64,000 bases of DNA, from contig JAJZES010000029.1 in the NCBI GenBank assembly GCA_021845985.1, forward strand, positions 62,001-126,000, written 5' to 3'. Source of the DNA: Pseudomonadota bacterium. Lineage in GTDB: Bacteria > Pseudomonadota > Alphaproteobacteria > Acetobacterales > Acetobacteraceae. Of the stretch, positions 10,419-19,228 are shown piece after piece; within the stretch, counting starts at the first letter, position 1, and each line of letters starts with the position of its first letter. The notes under the pieces are model-generated. The model saw only the letters and a program-made list of their open reading frames with translations. It did no database searches and was not told the DNA's origin. The translations under genes and the position numbers were made by a program.

Positions 10419-11260
10419 CAGCGCAGCACCGGATCAAGCTCCGCCTTCAGCCCGTCGCCCAGCAGGTTGAAGCCGAGCACGGTCGCCAGCAGCACCAGCA
10501 TGGCGCAACTGAGCAGCCAGGGCGCTTCATGGACGACCCCCCTGCCCTCGGCGATCATGCCGCCCCAGCTCGGCGCGTCTGACGAGATGGAGAGGCCGAC
10601 AAACGACAGAATGGCCTCGACGACGACGGCGATGCCCGCCTCCAGCGTCAGCAGCACCAGCGCCAGCGGCAGGATGTTCGGCAGCACCTCGCGCCACAGA
10701 ATGGCGCGCGGCCCGAGACCGGCGGCGACGGCGGCGTCGATATAGTCCATGCGGCGCTGCTTGAGCGTCTCGGCGCGGACGACGCGGCAGAACCGCGTCC
10801 AGTCGATGACCACGATGGCGACGATCACCGAGCGCAACCCGGTGCCGAGCAGGGCGACCAGAATGATCGCCAGCAGCACCGGGGGAAACGACGACCAGAT
10901 ATCGACCAGCCGGGAAATCAGCGCATCGGCGCGACCGCCGAAAAACCCCGCCAGCAGCCCGAGTGCGGTGCCGAGCAGCGCCGTCAGCACGCCGGCAACG
11001 ACGGCGACGGTGACCGCGATGCGGCTGCCCCAGATCAGCCGCGACAGCACGTCGCGGCCGAGGCTGTCGGTGCCGAGCGCATGCGCATCGGCGCCGAAAT
11101 GCCAGTCGGGCGGCGCCAGTTGCGCCGACAGATCCTGATCGAGCGGATCGTACGGCGCCAGCACCGGCGCCAGCAGCGCGGCGAGCAGCACGGCCAGCAC
11201 CAGCGCCCCGCCCAGCACCACGCGCCAGTTGCGCAGCAGCCGCCGCCCCGCCTCAGCCAT
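10418..11260 (-). CDS. ABC transporter permease (DppC-like)
   Basis: A 280-residue inner-membrane permease. An N-terminal membrane segment (VVLGGALVLAVLLAALLAPV) is followed by the OppC-type motif HALGTDSLGRDVLSRLIWGS. Several hydrophobic helices and the EAA loop region VVRAETLKQRRMDYIDAAVA come next. The start at 11260 (MAEAGRR) is chosen over one 27 bases upstream because the latter only adds Arg-rich residues overlapping the previous gene. The retained start overlaps the B-type permease by 8 bases. Confidence 0.9.
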   Translation of the reverse strand: MAEAGRRLLRNWRVVLGGALVLAVLLAALLAPVLAPYDPLDQDLSAQLAPPDWHFGADAHALGTDSLGRDVLSRLIWGSRIAVTVAVVAGVLTALLGTALGLLAGFFGGRADALISRLVDIWSSFPPVLLAIILVALLGTGLRSVIVAIVVIDWTRFCRVVRAETLKQRRMDYIDAAVAAGLGPRAILWREVLPNILPLALVLLTLEAGIAVVVEAILSFVGLSISSDAPSWGGMIAEGRGVVHEAPWLLSCAMLVLLATVLGFNLLGDGLKAELDPVLR

Positions 11261-12260
11261 GCCGCAGCCGCGGATCGAGCGCCGCATAGGACAGGTCGAG
11301 CGCCAGATTGATCAGGATGAACAGCACCGCGAAGGTCAGAATAAGCCCCTGGATCAGCGGCAGATCGCGGTTGATGACCGCCTCGATGGCGAGGTTGCCG
11401 ATGCCGGGATAGGAGAAGATGCGCTCGATCAGCACCGTGCCGCCGACCAGGAACGTCACCTGCACCCCGGTCAGCGACACCGTCGGAATCGCCGCGTTGC
11501 GCAGCGCCTCGCGCACGATCACGCGGCTGCGGGAAAACCCCTTGACGCGGGCGAGCAGCGCATAGTCCTGGCCCATCTGCTCGGCGAGCGAGGATTTCAG
11601 CACCCGCGCGATCATCGCCGCCAGCGGCAGGGCGAGCGCCACCGCCGGCATCAGCATATGCGCCAGCACGTCGCGGGCGACGCCCAGGCGCAGCCGCAGC
11701 AGCGCTTCGATCAGATAGAAATGGCTGGTCAGACCGAGCGTGTGCGTCGGGTCGGCGCGCCCGGAAATCGGCAGCACCGGCCAAACCACGCCGAACAGGA
11801 CGATGAAGCCGAGGCCCCAGATGAAATCCGGCACCGCCAGGGCGACGCCGCTGACCGCATCGACCGCCGCCTCTCCGCCGCCGCCGGCGTGGCGGGTGCC
11901 GAACACCGCCAGCGCGGTGCCGAGCGCGATGGCGATCGCCGCCGCCAGCAGCACGAGTTCGAGCGTCGCCGGCAGTCGCGAGGCGATCAGCCCGGACACG
12001 TCCTGCCGCAGGCTGATGGAGATACCGAAATCGCCGCGCATTGCCTGCCCCGCCCACAGCACGAATTGCGCCGCGATCGAACGGTCGAGGCCATAGAGCG
12101 CATGCAGCCGCAGCACGTCCTCGGCCGAGGCGCCGGGCGGGATCATCATGGCCACCGGGTCGCCCGGCACCACGCGCAGCAGAACGAACACCAGCACGGC
12201 GACGCCGAGCAGCGTCGGCACCGCCTGTGCCGCACGGGCGAAGACGCGGCAGGCCAGCAT
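11253..12260 (-). CDS. ABC transporter permease (DppB-like)
   Basis: A 335-residue inner-membrane permease of the DppB/OppB type. The first helix is followed by the family motif VPGDPVAMMIPPGAS. The cytoplasmic EAA loop is ARVKGFSRSRVIVREALRNA, and SYPGIGNLAIEAVINRDLP near the C-terminus is diagnostic of the B subunit. It begins 18 bases after the substrate-binding protein gene ends. Confidence 0.91.
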   Translation of the reverse strand: MLACRVFARAAQAVPTLLGVAVLVFVLLRVVPGDPVAMMIPPGASAEDVLRLHALYGLDRSIAAQFVLWAGQAMRGDFGISISLRQDVSGLIASRLPATLELVLLAAAIAIALGTALAVFGTRHAGGGGEAAVDAVSGVALAVPDFIWGLGFIVLFGVVWPVLPISGRADPTHTLGLTSHFYLIEALLRLRLGVARDVLAHMLMPAVALALPLAAMIARVLKSSLAEQMGQDYALLARVKGFSRSRVIVREALRNAAIPTVSLTGVQVTFLVGGTVLIERIFSYPGIGNLAIEAVINRDLPLIQGLILTFAVLFILINLALDLSYAALDPRLRHG

Positions 12261-12278
12261 GCTGCCCGCCGCGCGCGA

Positions 12279-13808
12279 TCAGGCCGGCGAGAAACGCTGC
12301 GGCTGCAGCGCGCCGGAGACGTGCGGCACCACGTTCAGGCTGTCCTTGTGGATGATCGGCTGGACGTATTGCAGCAGCGGCAGCACCAGCGCGTTGTCAG
12401 CGATGTAGCGATCGACCGCCTTCCAGCCGGCGATGCGCTTGGCCTCGTCGCGCTCGCCCCACAGCGGGCCGATCATCGCGTCCACGTCCGGGGTTTTCCA
12501 GGCCGAGTGCGGCGACGGGCTGAACATGGCGAAGCCGGTCGAGGTGGTCGGATCGCCGATCGCGTCGCCCCAGTTGTAGAACGCCGCCGGCGCCAGCTTG
12601 TGCGCCGCGCGCAGTTCGAAATGCTTGGCGATCTCATAGACCTCGATATCGGCTTCGATGCCGACACGACGCCACATGCCGACGATCGCCTGGATCATCT
12701 CGTAGTCTTTCGGCTTGAAGCCGCGCGTCGTCTGGATGGTGAAGCGAACCGGCTTGTCCTTGCTGAAGCCGCTGGCCTTCAGCAGCTCCGCCGCCTTTTT
12801 CGGATCGTGCGGCGTCTTGATGTTGGGGTCGAAGGCTTCGTACTGCGGCGCCTCCAGCGTGTCGATCGGCACGCCGTAGCCGCGCAGCAGCTTATCGACC
12901 AGCAGCTTCTTATCGACCGCCATCACCATCGCGTGGCGCACATTCGCATCCAGCATCGGCGCGACATTGGTGATGAAGATCATGCCGATATCGGAAACCG
13001 GCGTGGTGATGCCCTTCAGCCCCTTCTTTTTGCGCAGCCGGTCGTATTCCTCATAGGGGATTTCCAGCGTCACGTCCGAGGAGCCGGATTCGATCTCGGC
13101 GACGCGGGCCGAGGCGTCGGTGACGAATTTGAACACCACCGTCTCGATCGCCGGCTTGCCGCCCCAGTATTGCGGATTGGCCTTCAGCCGCAGGAAGGCG
13201 TTGCGCTCAAACGCATCGACCATATAGGGGCCGCTGCCGATCGGCTTCGCCTCGAAGCCGGCGGCGCCGACTTTTTCGTAATAGGCGCGCGGCAGCACGA
13301 AGCCGGTGAGGAACGCCATCCACTTGAACAGCACCGGATCGAACTGCTTGGCGTCGGCGGTGACGCGCTGGCCATCGACCTTGAAATTGCTGAGATTGCC
13401 CCAAACGAACTGGATCGGGTTGCCCGCCTTGGGGTCGCCGGCGCGGGTCAGCGACCAGACGATGTCGTCGGGCGTCAGCGGCGACCCGTCGTGCCAGACC
13501 ACGCCCTTGCGCACATCCATCCAAATGCCGGTGCCGGCAGCGTTCCAGCCCCATTTCTCCAGCAGGCCGGGGGTGAACGACAGATCGGGATTCTGCCCGA
13601 TAAACTGGTCGAACACCGACTGATAGATGGCCTGGATGGTCGGGTTCACCGCCGAGGGTCCCGTCGTCGGGTCCCAGGATGGCAACCCGACATTATAGGC
13701 GATCGTCGCCGTACCCATCGCCGCGCGGGCGCGGCGAACCGGCACGATCCCCCCTGCTGTGGCGAGCGTCAGCCCGCCCGCAATAAGCCCACGGCGCGAT
13801 ACCTGCAT
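12279..13808 (-). CDS. ABC transporter substrate-binding protein, SBP family 5, Tat-type signal
   Basis: A 509-residue periplasmic solute-binding protein of the peptide/opine/nickel class. The N-terminus has a twin-arginine signal (MQVSRRGLIAGGLTLATAGG, cleavage probably near RARAAM). Family 5 features follow: the early IYQSVFDQFIGQNPDLSFTPGLLEKW region (in part) and the block GVVWHDGSPLTPDDIVWSLT. Ligand identity is unknown; peptides, opines and other amphipathic compounds are all bound by this family. It is the first gene of the transporter operon and is divergent from a class II aldolase gene 130 bases away. Confidence 0.92.
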   Translation of the reverse strand: MQVSRRGLIAGGLTLATAGGIVPVRRARAAMGTATIAYNVGLPSWDPTTGPSAVNPTIQAIYQSVFDQFIGQNPDLSFTPGLLEKWGWNAAGTGIWMDVRKGVVWHDGSPLTPDDIVWSLTRAGDPKAGNPIQFVWGNLSNFKVDGQRVTADAKQFDPVLFKWMAFLTGFVLPRAYYEKVGAAGFEAKPIGSGPYMVDAFERNAFLRLKANPQYWGGKPAIETVVFKFVTDASARVAEIESGSSDVTLEIPYEEYDRLRKKKGLKGITTPVSDIGMIFITNVAPMLDANVRHAMVMAVDKKLLVDKLLRGYGVPIDTLEAPQYEAFDPNIKTPHDPKKAAELLKASGFSKDKPVRFTIQTTRGFKPKDYEMIQAIVGMWRRVGIEADIEVYEIAKHFELRAAHKLAPAAFYNWGDAIGDPTTSTGFAMFSPSPHSAWKTPDVDAMIGPLWGERDEAKRIAGWKAVDRYIADNALVLPLLQYVQPIIHKDSLNVVPHVSGALQPQRFSPA

Positions 13809-13845
13809 GCCCGGCCCCCATCCCCCATGACATCGAATTATTTGA

Positions 13846-13875
13846 AGCCTAAAGCGGTTTGCCGCACTTCTGCAA
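13846..13875 (-). promoter_or_regulatory. Candidate promoter of the Dpp-like operon
   Basis: On the minus strand, TTGCAG (13875-13870) and TAGGCT (13851-13846) are separated by 18 bases, placed about 40 bases upstream of the substrate-binding protein start. A local AT-rich patch lies next to the -10. The hexamer TAGGCT recurs at other gene starts in the window. Assigned from sequence pattern only. Confidence 0.4.
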
Positions 13876-13938
13876 GAGCCGCCTTTTCGTCGGGCGTCTG
13901 CGCTGTCACGATGATCCTGCGGACGATGGAGCTTGGAA

Positions 13939-14706
13939 ATGGCGGCAGCGACGTGGCGGCGCTCCGGACATAATTCGGCCGAGGCAGACTGGCGGCAGCG
14001 GGTCGATCTCGCGGCAGCGTTCCGGCTGGCGGCGATGCATGACTGGCACGAGGCTGTGGCCAATCATTTCAGTTTCGCCGTGTCTGACAACGGGCGGCAG
14101 TTTCTGATGAACCCGCGCTGGCGCCATTTCTCACGCATCAAGGCAAGCGAATTGCTGCTGCTGGACGCCGACGACCCCACCACGATGGAACAGCCGGGGG
14201 CACCCGACCCCGCGGCCTGGAACATCCATGGCGCGCTGCACCGCATCCTGCCGCAGGCGCGCTGCGTGCTGCATGTGCATCCGCCCTACGCCACCGCCCT
14301 GTCGGCGCTGGCCGACCCGACGATCCTGCCGATCGACCAGAATTGCGCCCGCTTCTACCGGCGCACCGCAATTGACCTCAGCTATGGCGGGGTCGCCAAC
14401 ACCGAGGCGGAGGGGCGGCGCATCGCCGAGACGCTGGGGGCGAACCGGCGGGCGATTTTGGGCAATCATGGCGTGCTGATCGTGGCGCCGACGGTCGCCG
14501 ACGCGTTCGACGACCTTTACTATCTCGAACGCGCCTGCCGCACGCTGGTCCTCGCCTGGTCCACCGGCCGGCCGCTCAATGTCATGCCGCACGACCTCGC
14601 CGAGCACACCGCCCGCGCCTGGGAGGCGTATCCGTCCTACGCCGCGGCGTATTTTGACGAGATGAAACGGATTCTGGACGGGCAGGACGGCAGCTACGCC
14701 GAGTGA
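13939..14706 (+). CDS. Class II aldolase/adducin-family protein
   Basis: A 255-residue zinc aldolase-fold protein (fuculose-1-phosphate aldolase/adducin family). Metal ligands are seen as the His pair in VLHVHPPYATAL and the later His in ILGNHGVLIV. The family start LAAAFRLAAMHDWHEAVANH is clear. Members cleave or epimerise sugar phosphates, but divergent single-domain proteins like this are often uncharacterised. The ATG at 13939 has GGAG 8 bases upstream; a TTG two codons earlier is possible. It is divergent from the ABC importer operon and converges on the pirin gene. Confidence 0.87.
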   Translation: MAAATWRRSGHNSAEADWRQRVDLAAAFRLAAMHDWHEAVANHFSFAVSDNGRQFLMNPRWRHFSRIKASELLLLDADDPTTMEQPGAPDPAAWNIHGALHRILPQARCVLHVHPPYATALSALADPTILPIDQNCARFYRRTAIDLSYGGVANTEAEGRRIAETLGANRRAILGNHGVLIVAPTVADAFDDLYYLERACRTLVLAWSTGRPLNVMPHDLAEHTARAWEAYPSYAAAYFDEMKRILDGQDGSYAE

Positions 14707-14763
14707 GGTGCGGGCGTTGAACTGTTTTTCTTGGCGCGGGTTCATCGCGCATGCCGGCGCGTG

Positions 14764-14782
14764 GCCCGCCTAAACGGCGGGC
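14764..14782. terminator. Perfect 7-bp hairpin over the pirin stop codon
   Basis: Arms GCCCGCC (14764-14770) and GGCGGGC (14776-14782) enclose a 5-base loop TAAAC. The pirin stop codon (minus strand, 14770-14772) lies at the edge of stem and loop. It is placed between convergent genes and has no T-run. Confidence 0.45.
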
Positions 14783-15633
14783 ACGACCTCGCCAAAGCGG
14801 CCCTCCTGGTAGTCGCGCATCGCCTGCATGATCTCGGCGCGCGTGTTCATCACGAACGGGCCGTGCGACACCACCGGCTCGTTGAACGCCATCGCGTGGC
14901 CGAACAGCACCACGGCGGGCGATGCCGCCTGAAACTCGACGGCATCGCCGTCGCCCAGTTCGACGAGGTTGAACGCCTCCGCCACCTGCCCGCCGACCGT
15001 CACCGCGCCGCGCACGACGTAGCAGAACACCGTCCGCCCGGCGGCGACCGGCAGGCGCAGCGCCGCGCCGGCAGCGAGATGCAGCACCGCCATCTGCACG
15101 TCCGCCAGCGTCGCCACCGGCCCCGCATGGCCGAGCCAGTCGCCCGACACCGGGTCGATCGTCACCCGCCCGGCATCGGCGCAGAAACGCGGCATGTCAC
15201 CCCGCTGCAGCCCGACATAGCGCGGCGGCGTCATCTTCAGCCGCGCCGGCAGGTTGACCCACAACTGGAGGATTTCCAGCGCCCCGCCGGCACGGCGGAA
15301 CGACGCCGGCGACAGTTCCGCATGCACCAGCCCGCTGCCCGCGGTCATCCACTGCACCCCGCCGGGACCGATGATGCTTTCGTGGCCGCCGGAATCCTGG
15401 TGCGACAATTCACCCTCCAGGATGAACGTCACCGTCTCGAACCCGCGATGCGGATGCGGGCCGAACGGCAGGCCGCGATTGTTCGCCGGATAGACCTGCG
15501 GGCCGTGATGGTTGAGAAACAGGAACGGATCGAGCAGCTCGATCCCCGGCCCCGGCAACGGCCGCCGCGTCGTCAGATCGGCGATGTCGTCGCGCAGCGC
15601 CGGGTGCAGGCGGCGGAAACTACGTGCGGTCAT
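14770..15633 (-). CDS. Pirin-family cupin protein
   Basis: A 287-residue bicupin of the pirin family. The N-terminal cupin motif [20 protein letters not shown] includes the iron-binding His residues; a further His is in [11 protein letters not shown] and Glu in the region [11 protein letters not shown]. Bacterial pirins range from quercetin dioxygenases to regulators of metabolic enzymes, and no specific role can be assigned. It is divergent from the BKACE gene across 87 bases and converges on the aldolase gene. Confidence 0.92.
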   Translation of the reverse strand: MTARSFRRLHPALRDDIADLTTRRPLPGPGIELLDPFLFLNHHGPQVYPANNRGLPFGPHPHRGFETVTFILEGELSHQDSGGHESIIGPGGVQWMTAGSGLVHAELSPASFRRAGGALEILQLWVNLPARLKMTPPRYVGLQRGDMPRFCADAGRVTIDPVSGDWLGHAGPVATLADVQMAVLHLAAGAALRLPVAAGRTVFCYVVRGAVTVGGQVAEAFNLVELGDGDAVEFQAASPAVVLFGHAMAFNEPVVSHGPFVMNTRAEIMQAMRDYQEGRFGEVVPAV

Positions 15634-15681
15634 GCGGCATGCTCCTGGTCGCGTGGCGGAGATAGTGCGCCGCCACCGGCT

Positions 15682-15691
15682 AGGCTAGCCT
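15682..15691. promoter_or_regulatory. 10-bp palindrome upstream of the carnitine-type operon
   Basis: AGGCTAGCCT is a perfect palindrome in the 87-base gap between the pirin and BKACE starts, 29 bases before the BKACE ATG. It contains the recurring TAGNCT-type hexamer on both strands, so it could be a pair of divergent -10 elements or a small operator. Confidence 0.3.
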
Positions 15692-15720
15692 GCCATCTCG
15701 CAGGGCGGCGGGGCGGCACA

Positions 15721-16614
15721 ATGAACTGGGACGTGTTCATCACCTGTGCGGTCACCGGGGCCGGCGACAGCACCGGCCGGTCAGACAAGGTGCCGGTGAC
15801 GCCGGCCGAGATCGCCGCCGCCGCCATCGAGGCGGCAAAGGCCGGCGCCGCCATCGCCCATATCCATGTCCGCGACCCGGCCACCGGCAAGGCGGCGCGC
15901 AGTCCGGCGCTTTATGCCGAGGTGGTGCGCCGCGTGCGCGAGTCGGGCACCGATGTCGTGCTCAACCTCACCGCCGGCATGGGCGGCGATCTGGTGCTCG
16001 GCGGAGTCGAGGCGCCGCTGCCGCCGAATATGGCCGCCACCGACATGGCCGGGGCGACGGCGCGGCTGGCGCATGTCGCGCAACTGCTGCCGGAGATCTG
16101 CACGCTCGATTGCGGCTCGATGAACTTCGCCGCCGGCGGCGACTACGTCATGGTCAACACGCCCGACACGCTGCGGGCGATGGCGCGTCAGGCGCAGGCG
16201 CTCGGCGTCAAACCGGAACTCGAAGTGTTCGACACCGGGCATCTGGTGTTCGTCAAGGAGATGCTGCGGGAGGAATTGCTCGACGATCCGGTGCTGATCC
16301 AGCTTTGCATGGGCATCCCCTATGGCGCGCCGGACGATCCGTTGAGCCTGCTGGCGATGACGCATGCTTTGCCGCCGGGTTCGGTGTTTTCGGCGTTCTC
16401 GATCGGGCGGATGCAGTTGCCGTTCGTCGCCATGGCGGCGATGGCCGGGGGCAATGTGCGCGTCGGGCTGGAGGATAATCTGTTCCTTGGCCGCGGCCAG
16501 TTGGCGACCAACGGCCAGCTCGTCGAGCGGGCGGCGACCATCCTGACCGGCATGGGTGCCCGCATTCTCGGCCCAGCCGCGGTGCGCACGAAGCTGAAAC
16601 TGAGGCAGGCATGA
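15721..16614 (+). CDS. BKACE-family beta-keto acid cleavage enzyme, probable dehydrocarnitine cleavage enzyme
   Basis: A 297-residue zinc-dependent TIM-barrel enzyme (DUF849/BKACE, relatives of 3-keto-5-aminohexanoate cleavage enzyme). It condenses a beta-keto acid with acetyl-CoA to give acetoacetate and a new acyl-CoA. The zinc His pair is in [10 protein letters not shown] (residues 47-56); later family blocks are [11 protein letters not shown] and [11 protein letters not shown]. The next gene encodes a carnitine dehydrogenase/thioesterase. The likely substrate is therefore 3-dehydrocarnitine, giving betainyl-CoA and acetoacetate; this is inference from context. It overlaps the next gene by 4 bases. 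Confidence 0.9.
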   Translation: MNWDVFITCAVTGAGDSTGRSDKVPVTPAEIAAAAIEAAKAGAAIAHIHVRDPATGKAARSPALYAEVVRRVRESGTDVVLNLTAGMGGDLVLGGVEAPLPPNMAATDMAGATARLAHVAQLLPEICTLDCGSMNFAAGGDYVMVNTPDTLRAMARQAQALGVKPELEVFDTGHLVFVKEMLREELLDDPVLIQLCMGIPYGAPDDPLSLLAMTHALPPGSVFSAFSIGRMQLPFVAMAAMAGGNVRVGLEDNLFLGRGQLATNGQLVERAATILTGMGARILGPAAVRTKLKLRQA

Positions 16615-18095
16615 ACCCGATCCGCAGGCTCGGCCTGCTCGGCGGCGGCGTCATCGGCGCCGGCTGGGCGGCGCGCGCGGTGCTCAACGGCATCGACGCG
16701 GTGATCTGCGACCCCGACCCCGAGGCCGGGCGCAAGGTCGCCGAAGTGATCGACAATGCGCGCCGCGCCTGGGCCGGCATGACGCTGGCGCCGCTGCCCA
16801 GGCCCGGCAACTGGCGCATCGTGCGCACGCCGGAGGCAGCCGTCGAGGCGGCGGATTTCGTCCAGGAGAGCCTGCCCGAGCGGGAGGAGATGAAAATCCA
16901 CCTGCTCGCCCAGGCCGAGCGGGCGATGCGCGACGATGTCATCATCGGCTCATCGACCTCCGGCCTGCTGCCGACGCGGCTGCAATCCGGCCTGCGCCAT
17001 CCCGGCCGGTTCGTCGTCGGCCATCCGTTCAACCCGGTCTATCTGATGCCGCTGATCGAGGTCTGCGGCGGTGCGGCGACCAGCGCGGCGACCAAGACCC
17101 AGGCGGCGGCATTCTATCGCAGCCTCGGCATGCGCCCGCTGATCCTGCGCAAGGAAATCGACGGCTTCATCGCCGACCGGCTGATGGAGGCGCTGTGGCG
17201 CGAGGCGCTGTGGCTGATCCATGACGATGTCGCCAGCGCCGAGGAAATCGACGACGCGATGCGCTTCGGCCCCGGCCTGCGCTGGGCGTTCATGGGCACC
17301 TTCCTGATCTACCGCATCGCCGGCGGCGAGCCGGGGATGCGGCACTTCATGGCGCAGTTCGGCCCGTCGCTGAAATGGCCGTGGACCAAGCTGATGGACG
17401 TGCCGGAGCTCGACGACGCGCTGCTGGAAAAAATCGTCGCGCAATCGGACGCGCAGGCCGGCGCCACCGGCATCCGCGAGTACGAGCGGCTGCGCGACCA
17501 GTGCCTCGTCGCCATCATGCAGGCGTTGAAGACGCAGGATTACGCGGCCGGCGCGGTGCTGGCGCAGCATGAGCGGGCGCTGTGGTCGGCGCAGGGCCGC
17601 GCCGCGGCGGCGGCGGAGATCGCCGCGCCGCTGCGGCTGTTCGGCGGAACTGTCGAGCCGGCATGGATCGACTATAACGGCCACATGACCGAAAGCCGCT
17701 ATCTGCAGGTGTTCAGCCACGCCTCCGACGCCATGCTGGCGCTGATCGGCGCCGGAACCGACTATGTCGCGCGCGGCCACAGCTATTACACCGCCGAGAC
17801 GCATATCCGCCATCTGCACGAATTGCCGCCCGGCGCGGCGTATGACGTGACGACGCAGATTCTCGGTGCCGACACCAAGCGGCTGCATATCTGGCAAGTG
17901 TTGCACCGCACCGCGGACGCTGCACCGGCGGCGACCTGCGAGCAGATGCTGCTGCATGTCGATGCCAAGGCCGGCAAGACCTGCCCGGCGCTGCCGGAGG
18001 TGCAGGAAAAAATCGATCCGATCCTGGCCGCGCATGCCGCGCTGCAATGGCCGGCGGACGCGGGGCGGGCGATACGGCGAGTGCCGACGCCATGA
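16611..18095 (+). CDS. L-carnitine dehydrogenase fused to betainyl-CoA thioesterase
   Basis: A 494-residue two-domain protein. Residues 1 to about 320 are a 3-hydroxyacyl-CoA-dehydrogenase-fold NAD domain ([20 protein letters not shown] at the N-terminus, then [20 protein letters not shown] and [20 protein letters not shown]). Residues from about 340 are a hotdog thioesterase ([20 protein letters not shown]). This exact fusion is known in Rhizobiaceae and xanthomonads as L-carnitine dehydrogenase with betainyl-CoA thioesterase. The first domain makes 3-dehydrocarnitine; the second releases glycine betaine from betainyl-CoA after the BKACE step. Its stop overlaps the acyl-CoA dehydrogenase start (ATGA). 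Confidence 0.9.
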   Translation: MNPIRRLGLLGGGVIGAGWAARAVLNGIDAVICDPDPEAGRKVAEVIDNARRAWAGMTLAPLPRPGNWRIVRTPEAAVEAADFVQESLPEREEMKIHLLAQAERAMRDDVIIGSSTSGLLPTRLQSGLRHPGRFVVGHPFNPVYLMPLIEVCGGAATSAATKTQAAAFYRSLGMRPLILRKEIDGFIADRLMEALWREALWLIHDDVASAEEIDDAMRFGPGLRWAFMGTFLIYRIAGGEPGMRHFMAQFGPSLKWPWTKLMDVPELDDALLEKIVAQSDAQAGATGIREYERLRDQCLVAIMQALKTQDYAAGAVLAQHERALWSAQGRAAAAAEIAAPLRLFGGTVEPAWIDYNGHMTESRYLQVFSHASDAMLALIGAGTDYVARGHSYYTAETHIRHLHELPPGAAYDVTTQILGADTKRLHIWQVLHRTADAAPAATCEQMLLHVDAKAGKTCPALPEVQEKIDPILAAHAALQWPADAGRAIRRVPTP

Positions 18096-19228
18096 ATTTC
18101 GGACTGACCGAAGAACAGGACATGATCGTCCGCACCGTGCGCGATTTCGTCGAGCGCGAGTTGTATCCGCTGGAAGCCGAGGTCGAACGCACCGGCAGCC
18201 TGCCGCGCGAGATTGGCCGCGACATTCAGCGCCGGGTGCGCGAGCTCGGCTTCTACGCCCCCAACATCCCGGCCGAATATGGCGGCGGCGGTCTCGATAC
18301 GGTCGGCTTCGCGCTGCTGGAGCGTGAACTCGGCCGCACCGCGATGGCGCTCAACGCCTACTGGGGCCGGCCGTCCAACATCCTCTGCGCCTGCACGCCC
18401 GAGCAGCGCGAGCGGTATCTGCTGCCCTGCGTGCGCGGCGAGAAAATCGACGCGCTGGCGATGACCGAGCCGGATGCAGGCTCGGACGTGCGCGGCATGA
18501 AAGCCGTCGCCCGCCGCGACGGTGACGACTGGATCGTCAACGGCACGAAGCATTTCATCAGCCACGCCGACATCGCCGATTTCGTCATCGTCTTCGTCGC
18601 CACCGGGGCGCGGCACATCACCTGTTTCCTGGTCGATCGCGGCACCCCCGGCTTCGACATCCGCCCCGGCTACCGTTCGGTGTCGCATCGCGGCTATCAC
18701 AACTGCATCCTCACCTTCGACGACTGCCGGCTGCCGGCCGGGCAGATTCTCGGCGCCGAAGGCGGCGGTTTCGAGGTTGCCAACACCTGGCTTTACGCGA
18801 CGCGACTGACCGTGGCGGCGATGTGCGTCGGCCGCGCCCGCCGCGCCCTGGACCTCGCCGTCGCCTATGCCGCGCAGCGCCGCCAGTTCGGCCAGCAGAT
18901 CGGCAAGTTTCAGGGCGTCTCCTTCAAGCTCGCCGACATGGTGACGGCGGTTGACGCCGCCGACCTGCTGACGCTCGCCGCCGCGTGGCGGCTCGACCAG
19001 AACCTGCCGGCCAACCGCGAGATCGCCGAGGCGAAGCTGTTCGCCTCCGAGATGCTCGCCCGCGTCACCGATGAAGCGATCCAGGTGCATGGCGGCATGG
19101 GGCTGATGGACGACCTGCCGCTCGAGCGGTTTTGGCGCGATGCGCGGGTCGAACGCATCTGGGACGGGACAAGCGAGATCCAGCGCCACATCATCTCGCG
19201 CGAATTGCTGCGCCCGCACGGCGGCTGA
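18092..19228 (+). CDS. Acyl-CoA dehydrogenase, candidate gamma-butyrobetainyl-CoA dehydrogenase
   Basis: A 378-residue FAD acyl-CoA dehydrogenase. The N-terminal helical region [20 protein letters not shown], the flavin-site motif ALAMTEPDAGSDVRGMKA and the C-terminal IQVHGGMGLMDDLPLERFWRD (in part) are typical. The position of the catalytic glutamate in medium-chain enzymes (YEGTS) reads IWDGTSEIQR, so Asp replaces Glu, and no Glu is seen at the isovaleryl-type alternative site. In context it would oxidise gamma-butyrobetainyl-CoA to crotonobetainyl-CoA, or run in reverse as CaiA does. Its stop overlaps the ligase ATG (TGATG). Confidence 0.88.
   Translation: MNFGLTEEQDMIVRTVRDFVERELYPLEAEVERTGSLPREIGRDIQRRVRELGFYAPNIPAEYGGGGLDTVGFALLERELGRTAMALNAYWGRPSNILCACTPEQRERYLLPCVRGEKIDALAMTEPDAGSDVRGMKAVARRDGDDWIVNGTKHFISHADIADFVIVFVATGARHITCFLVDRGTPGFDIRPGYRSVSHRGYHNCILTFDDCRLPAGQILGAEGGGFEVANTWLYATRLTVAAMCVGRARRALDLAVAYAAQRRQFGQQIGKFQGVSFKLADMVTAVDAADLLTLAAAWRLDQNLPANREIAEAKLFASEMLARVTDEAIQVHGGMGLMDDLPLERFWRDARVERIWDGTSEIQRHIISRELLRPHGG

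Noticed and set aside
11229-13973. A 914-codon open frame on the plus strand opposite the ABC importer genes
   Set aside because: It lies antisense to four well-supported transporter genes, has His/Arg/Gln-rich low-information sequence and no family similarity; long antisense frames are expected at this GC content.
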